Shown here: piece by piece, positions 59,028-64,000 of the stretch | Numbering within the stretch: the stretch's first letter is position 1 | How the letters are laid out: each line of letters begins with the position of its first letter | DNA from: Emergomyces orientalis | Lineage: Eukaryota; Ascomycota; Eurotiomycetes; Onygenales; Ajellomycetaceae | DNA: 64,000 bases | Assembly: GCA_002110485.1 (NCBI GenBank) | Contig: MOWL01000049.1 | Location: forward strand, 1-64,000 | Reading direction: 5' to 3' | Translations under genes and position numbers: made by a program | Notes under the pieces: generated by a model | What the model was told of the DNA's origin: nothing | The model's input: the letters and a program-made list of their open reading frames with translations, nothing else | Database searches by the model: none

Positions 59028-59331
59028 CTAGATCCTCGTCCTAGTCAACCCGTGTCGGCGTCTGCCGGTGGTATGTGTTGTCATACCCCCCCTTCTCCTC
59101 CTCGAGGAGCCACGGCAGGTAAGGCATGATATTATGGCGTTGAAAATGGACACGACACCGCGTACGATGGAGGTGATGATGGCTCCGATGGTGTTGACAA
59201 TGGTCATTAGACAAGCCCCTAGGGATCTGAGAGCACCTTGGATCTGTATATCGGAGAGAATGATGTCAGAGTACCCTTGTGGAATAGGGAGGGGATAAGA
59301 GATAACTTACGCAAGAAACAACGGCGCCCAT
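59028..59331 (-). CDS. Small membrane-associated protein, predicted N-myristoylated and palmitoylated
   Basis: A 7-codon first exon (59331-59311, M-G-A-V-V-S-C) is joined by a 67-bp intron (GTAAGT...TATACAG, 59310-59244) to a 72-codon exon (59243-59028), giving 78 residues; the exons are exactly in phase. Gly2 with Ser6 fits the N-myristoylation consensus, and the adjacent Cys7 is a likely palmitoylation site. Residues 12-44 are hydrophobic with small residues (A-C-L-M-T-I-V-N-T-I-G-A-I-I) and end S-C-L-T-C. The tail is strongly basic (S-R-R-R-R-G). Similar small proteins seem common in Eurotiomycetes, but their function is unknown to me. It is too short to appear in a simple frame scan. Confidence 0.75.
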
Positions 59332-60135
59332 TTTGAAGATGTGGTCCTTTTTTACTAGTTTTGTTGGATATAGATATATGTGGATATGTTTATGGGTATA
59401 TAGTTGGCGATAGGCTTTCTCTGCTGTTTGTTGTCTGTAGCTGAAAGCTAGATATCTAATCGGTTGTTTAGTAGGCTTCGGCTATCGAGATTTGAAGGTT
59501 CAGATGGTAAATGTTTGATGAGATATATTGGCCAGACCTGAAAGGGAGGAAGTTTACTCCAGTATATATAGCTAGATTGAGATATAAAATTGATGAGAAG
59601 AAATATCTAGAAATCATGATTTCAAAAGTTTAAGTACGCTGATGATATCTTTTCTCCCCTTTCCTGGGGTAATACCCTTGCACGATGAGGTCAACCACGA
59701 CCGCAATCATCGTCATCCCCCCCCCTCTCCCTCAAATGGGTCGGATTACCTGCTACAATCTACCTAACCGTTACCAGCTTTCGGCAGAGATATCGGAAAG
59801 AAATACATCGCTGACGTCGGTCCCCATTGGCGATGTTTTTCCCAAATAGGAAAAATCAGGTTGGGGACCGTTTTTCACTCAACGGTGATGTCACGCTGAC
59901 ATCACCTATACTGATTTGAGGTTAGCGTTCGGGCTGCCGTAAAAATGCTTGGCTGGTGGAAACAACGCTATCCCCAATATAGGAAGATAAACGATGGCGG
60001 TGTACCTTGGCAGAATTAATAACTTTGTGCTGTCAGGTCTTTGCTCCTTTTTTTTTTTTTTTTTTTTTTATTTTGGTGTGTACGTTGTGATACTTTCGAG
60101 ATAAAACACGAAGATGACGAGGAGGAGGATTGAGG
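59332..60135. other. Intergenic
   Basis: Divergent upstream regions of the small minus-strand gene and the F-box-like gene. A poly(T) run of about 22 bases lies at 60049-60070. No gene seen. Confidence 0.6.
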
Positions 60136-61614
60136 ATGAAGCATATATCCTCCCCTCCCTCCCTTCAGGGATATCCCTCCCAAGAATGCCTGTTCTTTGA
60201 AGAGAGCCCGCAGTCACTCACCATGCCCGATTATGATCTGACTCCAATACGGGTGAGGGGCAAGAGATATAGGTCGCCACTCCCTATGGGCAAAGATGCG
60301 ACGTTGAAAGGCCGAACACAGTTCAATAATGAGCATCTCCCGCGTCGTCTTTCCACTAAACCAATCAAAAGAAAGTTTCGGAAAACAATCCCCTCCCGTG
60401 ATAACAAAACAGTCAAGGCTGAAGACACAAATATGTGCCACCTCGAAACTCTCCCAATAGAATTGATTGAGAAAATCTTTCTAGATTCACTGGAGCTCAA
60501 TTTAGCCCGGGCATCACCGCATTTTGGGGCCATATTGTCCAGAAAACGGATCTATAAAATCTTAACTTTTCTTGCCTTCTTCAACGATTCTAAACGCGAA
60601 GATTATACCGCCTCAAATTATATCTCAAACATTCTCCGACCCCTAACATACGCCCCTCTAAGTATTAGTGCACAAAAGTCGCTTCAGAGCGATGTCCTCA
60701 GCTGTCGATGGTTCAATTTACCTCTCCTTAAGGAGTGCCAGCGTGATATGATTTACGCGACGTTGTACAAATTTTTTTGGGGTCCAGAACCTTGTGGAAT
60801 GGAGATGGTGCTGGATCCCTCGGGGGGAAATGTTTTGAATCACGACCTTAATGAAGACCCGGCGCACTGGAACACAGCCCTTCAAGGAATTGACAGACGC
60901 AATAAACTTGGTGACTTGCATATTTCTTGTACAACAGTGACAATTACCTCTGAGAAAGCCGGGGTTCTTCAATTCTTACCATTGGCTGTTGGGGCAATCC
61001 CTGCCAACTTTTTCGCAGAGCAGCCGTGGACTGAAGAAAAGTTCCGGCTTCTGCATTACCTCCTTCTCTTTACTCCCTATGGCTTCCTGAGAAATGCGCC
61101 GAGATATATTCACTCTCTTCCACCTCCACTCGACATTTCACGAGAGAGGATACAAGATTGCATTCACTATGCCATAATGCAGGAAAATGTTTGGATTCTT
61201 TCCGAGCTACTGGCATGGGATGAAAGGGCCCATCATGATATCAGAAAAATCTACCCGTACGCATATGCCATACGCGGCGAATATTTTATAGCCGCCGTCA
61301 AGCGATCCGAGGACCCAGGTCTTTTGCAAGTTTTGCTACGCGCACATGCTGAGTCAATCCCGTATGATGACCCGGAAATTACAGCATGGGCATTGAGGCA
61401 AAAGAATTATGAATTTGGCCAATGGCTCCTGAGCTATATGATTGAAGTGCCAGCTCGAAGGCGGGATGGACACCCTCTCTTTTCAGGCGGCTGGGCTTTA
61501 CGCCACGACCGTGGCGTTGGACATGATTTTCCTGATGATCCAGACTGTTACGTTTGGTGGGCTGACTTTGAAAAATTCGTCAAGGATCGATTGCCCACAG
61601 GCGAGATGGGATAG
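60136..61614 (+). CDS. F-box-like protein of a fungal paralogue family
   Basis: ATG 60136 (or 60223, M-P-D-Y-D) opens a 492- or 463-residue single-exon product. After a basic linker of about 80 residues comes C-H-L-E-T-L-P-I-E-L-I-E-K-I-F-L-D-S-L-E-L, an F-box-type segment, followed by N-L-A-R-A-S. A family block with C-R-W-x-x-L-P-L-L-x-x-C-Q-R-D lies near 60695-60750. The remainder is a helical region resembling a worn set of repeats. It shares both blocks with the minus-strand gene at the right edge. A role as an SCF adaptor is inferred from the F-box only. Confidence 0.7.
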   Translation: MKHISSPPSLQGYPSQECLFFEESPQSLTMPDYDLTPIRVRGKRYRSPLPMGKDATLKGRTQFNNEHLPRRLSTKPIKRKFRKTIPSRDNKTVKAEDTNMCHLETLPIELIEKIFLDSLELNLARASPHFGAILSRKRIYKILTFLAFFNDSKREDYTASNYISNILRPLTYAPLSISAQKSLQSDVLSCRWFNLPLLKECQRDMIYATLYKFFWGPEPCGMEMVLDPSGGNVLNHDLNEDPAHWNTALQGIDRRNKLGDLHISCTTVTITSEKAGVLQFLPLAVGAIPANFFAEQPWTEEKFRLLHYLLLFTPYGFLRNAPRYIHSLPPPLDISRERIQDCIHYAIMQENVWILSELLAWDERAHHDIRKIYPYAYAIRGEYFIAAVKRSEDPGLLQVLLRAHAESIPYDDPEITAWALRQKNYEFGQWLLSYMIEVPARRRDGHPLFSGGWALRHDRGVGHDFPDDPDCYVWWADFEKFVKDRLPTGEMG

Positions 61615-62871
61615 TTAGTTTTGAGTTCGCATGTGCAATACATGTCCTGTGCATTGCAATGTACTGTATGGAGTACAAACATATTTAACCTTTTTTGGAC
61701 TCGTCATATTTAATGATCCCTGGCATGAAGAACTGCAGTGCCAGTGTGCACATTTAGGGCTGACTTAGCAGGATAAACCTCCCAAGACAGAACCACCACT
61801 CTCTGAACAAACCCGGGCTTTCAACTATGCACTGCTCATGCACCTCCTAGCCTTGGTTACCTTTTAATGGCAACCGTGTGGCCCGTAGTACCGTGGCAAG
61901 GGATACCTGTGCGCTGGTAGCCACTGCACAATTTTGACAACCCTAAACCTATTCACCTGCAAAATAATAAAAAGATACTGTTCTGTTTTACCTTGTTGGG
62001 ATTATATATGAAATAAAATAAAATAAAAATTAGCATCTACTTATTTGACTAGTTTTCCCCTTTCTTCTTTTTTCCCTTTTCCCGTAAAATTTTTTTTTTT
62101 TTGCCTGATTTTTTTTATTTTTATTTTTAACTCTTCGCATCAACTTATTAGTTATTCAATTGCGATCTTGCGCGTGCCCAACTGTTGGACGAGTCAGAGC
62201 CAGAACCCAACTTGCACCCCCCCTTTCGACATCAGTAAACCTACTAGTAGCCGGATCAACCGCCAGCCAGACCATGGCCATTATGAACTAATTGGTTCTT
62301 CAACTGTATTTTCCCATACCCAGGCTCTCGGGTCCTCGACCAGCCGGAAAAGTTTCAACCTAAAAGTACGGTGCGTTTAAATCAGAACCAATGATTGATC
62401 TACCTAGTAGGGAGGTACCCAAGCCATACGCATTCCGTATGTACTGTACCCTGTACTATACATACGTGCTTCGTAATTAGCTTGTGAAAAAAAAAAAAAA
62501 ACGAAAGTGATAAATGTACTGTAGATTGTATTTTTCTATTTTGACGCTGGCTAACTATTAATTTCATCCCAATTCATTATATTCGTGATAAATAATAAAA
62601 AAAATATGACGCAGGCTTCAGAGAGACAACGGCCAGTACAGCTTTTGTCTTGACTACCACATCAATTATGATCGCAAACTTCACCACAAGCATGAGACAT
62701 GAATCTAGCTGTCGTAAAAGGCCAGAAAACATTCAAGGGCAGCCTTTCGGTTATATTCCGTTGGAATAGAAGAGGTCACCAACACAGAAAGCAAGAAATA
62801 AACAAAAATCGAAAACCAAAAAAACCAAAACACCAACCCTTACTAACTCATATTAACAGTGATCATAAAAT
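61615..62871. other. Intergenic, convergent 3' ends of two F-box-like genes
   Basis: AT-rich with several A/T homopolymers (62090-62140, 62488-62502). A frame at 62045-62380 has low-complexity translation and is not supported. Confidence 0.5.
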
Positions 62872-64000
62872 CTAGCTTCCAAAGATCTCCCTTTCCCGCC
62901 CCCTCTGTTCATACCTTGCCATGAGAGCCTTGATACTGTGATCCCCGGCCGGAACCTCCCCCTTTCGATCCGTAAACAAAATCTTCAAGAACGGATCATC
63001 ATCTGGCGGATCTGCATATCTAGCCGCGATTCTAGCCGCGACTCGGTAATGTGTTTGTCTGACTGGCCAGGGAAACGAATATCCATAATTCTTAGCACGG
63101 ATATGCATGCCGAGCATGTGCTTGAAGGTTTCTAGGTCCCGGTCGATAATTACTTGTCGCAACACGGCCTTGGAGCGGTCGCGCCGTTCGTCTTCGTCGA
63201 TGTAGGCTTCAGTTGAAAGTAAAGTGAGGAATTCGAGTTTCTCAGGTGTCCATGGTGGGCAGAGGAGGCGGTCAGGCATCCGGCAGGGTTCACGGACACT
63301 ACAGGAGGGGAGGCGGAAGACATCTGTCTCTTGAAAGATAGGGCTGCGTTCGCGGATCTGGACGGAGCCGAAGTTGAACCAGATGGCAATTTTGCGCACA
63401 TCACCGTGAGTGCTGGCCGCTGTTGTAGTAACTGGGGTAATGCTTATGCTGTTGTTGGTGTTGGGTGTGGGTGTGGGCGTGATGGAGTTGAATATAGATG
63501 TCGAGGGGTTAGTTTCTGATTGTATTTGTTTTGGTTGGAGAGGTGGCTGGGGTACCCGGGCTTCGACAGTGAGATCACCGCTACCCCGGCTTCCAGAGGG
63601 GCGGGGGTCGAAGCGGTCCATAGATTGCCAGTATGGGCTCAGGTCCTCTAATTTCTGACGGCCAGTGCAAGATATGATGAGATTTTTGCATTTTTGGCGG
63701 ATAACATGTTCTACGTGGTCCCGCTGGCATTTTCGCATGAGAGGTAAGGTGCACCATCGGCATTTGAGGATTTCGGTTTGGAGGGCGGCTCGTTGCCAAG
63801 AACTTAGGGAGAAGTAGTCAAGGGGGAGGTACGGTTTTGAGAAAAAGCCGGTTCTGGCAGACTCATTGTTGCTGCTGAAGGCTAGACGGATGAGCCAGGT
63901 ATGAATGACATCGTTGGACAAGGCGTGGGCGACGGGAAGAGATGAGCGAGGTAAATTAATTTCTAGACATTCGAAGAATATTTTCTGGATCAGTTCGACC
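62872..64000 (-). CDS. F-box-like protein, 5' end outside window
   Basis: The frame is open from the right edge to TAG 62872 (about 375 residues visible). At the edge it reads V-E-L-I-Q-K-I-F-F-E-C-L-E-I-N-L, matching the F-box segment of the 60136 gene, and C-R-W-C-T-L-P-L-M-R-K-C-Q-R-D matches its second block. The middle has an Asn/Thr/Pro-rich insert (about 63400-63560). The C-terminal part, with D-R-D-L-E-T-F-K-H-M-L-G, resembles the repeat region of the paralogue. The start codon lies beyond base 64000. Confidence 0.75.
   Translation of the reverse strand, partial: VELIQKIFFECLEINLPRSSLPVAHALSNDVIHTWLIRLAFSSNNESARTGFFSKPYLPLDYFSLSSWQRAALQTEILKCRWCTLPLMRKCQRDHVEHVIRQKCKNLIISCTGRQKLEDLSPYWQSMDRFDPRPSGSRGSGDLTVEARVPQPPLQPKQIQSETNPSTSIFNSITPTPTPNTNNSISITPVTTTAASTHGDVRKIAIWFNFGSVQIRERSPIFQETDVFRLPSCSVREPCRMPDRLLCPPWTPEKLEFLTLLSTEAYIDEDERRDRSKAVLRQVIIDRDLETFKHMLGMHIRAKNYGYSFPWPVRQTHYRVAARIAARYADPPDDDPFLKILFTDRKGEVPAGDHSIKALMARYEQRGREREIFGS

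Noticed and set aside
1..64000. CRISPR arrays, bacterial operon signals, rRNA genes
   Set aside because: No regularly spaced repeats of CRISPR type, no rRNA-like sequence, and the spliced genes show eukaryotic nuclear DNA.

Overview
The window is nuclear DNA from a filamentous ascomycete. Its genes carry short GT..AG introns of about 55-250 bp, and the set includes cnxH/MoaE, a maiA-fahA pair, an Msc7-type ALDH, Hikeshi/OPI10 and F-box proteins. Gene-dense blocks of moderate GC alternate with AT-rich transposon blocks. This fits Eurotiomycetes and perhaps the Onygenales (Blastomyces/Emmonsia-like), but that placement is inferred from gene content and style, not from a marker gene.

Layout. 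1-7.9 kb: a Ty3/gypsy retrotransposon cut by the left edge, with protease, RT/RNase H, integrase and an extra downstream frame whose C-terminal part has the residue spacing of a 2-oxoglutarate/Fe(II) dioxygenase. 7.9-10.7 kb: AT-rich DNA with two 711-bp direct repeats around the 3' stub of a LINE, followed by a 17-bp minisatellite. 11-17.8 kb: poorly preserved hypothetical genes and relics. 17.86-23.58 kb: a complete Ty1/copia element with 422-bp LTRs, a CTAGG target duplication and a decayed gag-pol. 23.8-34 kb: cnxH, a secreted HExxH-type protein, an F-box protein and a P-loop GTPase. 34.5-42.3 kb: the tyrosine-catabolism genes maiA and fahA, tail to tail, split by a 5.4-kb LINE on the minus strand. 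44-64 kb: ordinary chromosome with gcvT, OPI10, a class I glutamine amidotransferase, APRT, a conserved protein with three Cys-Pro motifs, MSC7, a small putative acylated protein, and two related F-box-like genes, the last one cut by the right edge.

How the genes relate. maiA and fahA encode the last two steps of tyrosine/phenylalanine degradation. The LINE lies in their shared 3' intergenic space in the same direction as fahA, so fahA transcription runs into the LINE 39 bp after its stop codon. The other genes are unlinked housekeeping functions.

Most notable signals: (1) the dioxygenase-like accessory frame in the gypsy element; (2) three unrelated retroelements whose long reading frames have no frameshift over kilobases and are interrupted almost only by TGA; (3) LTR-LTR differences in the copia element that all fall at CpG or CpC, not at the CpA expected of classical RIP; (4) a LINE 3' stub sitting inside a 711-bp direct duplication. 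Exon coordinates were derived by eye from splice consensus and reading-frame phase; no search was run.
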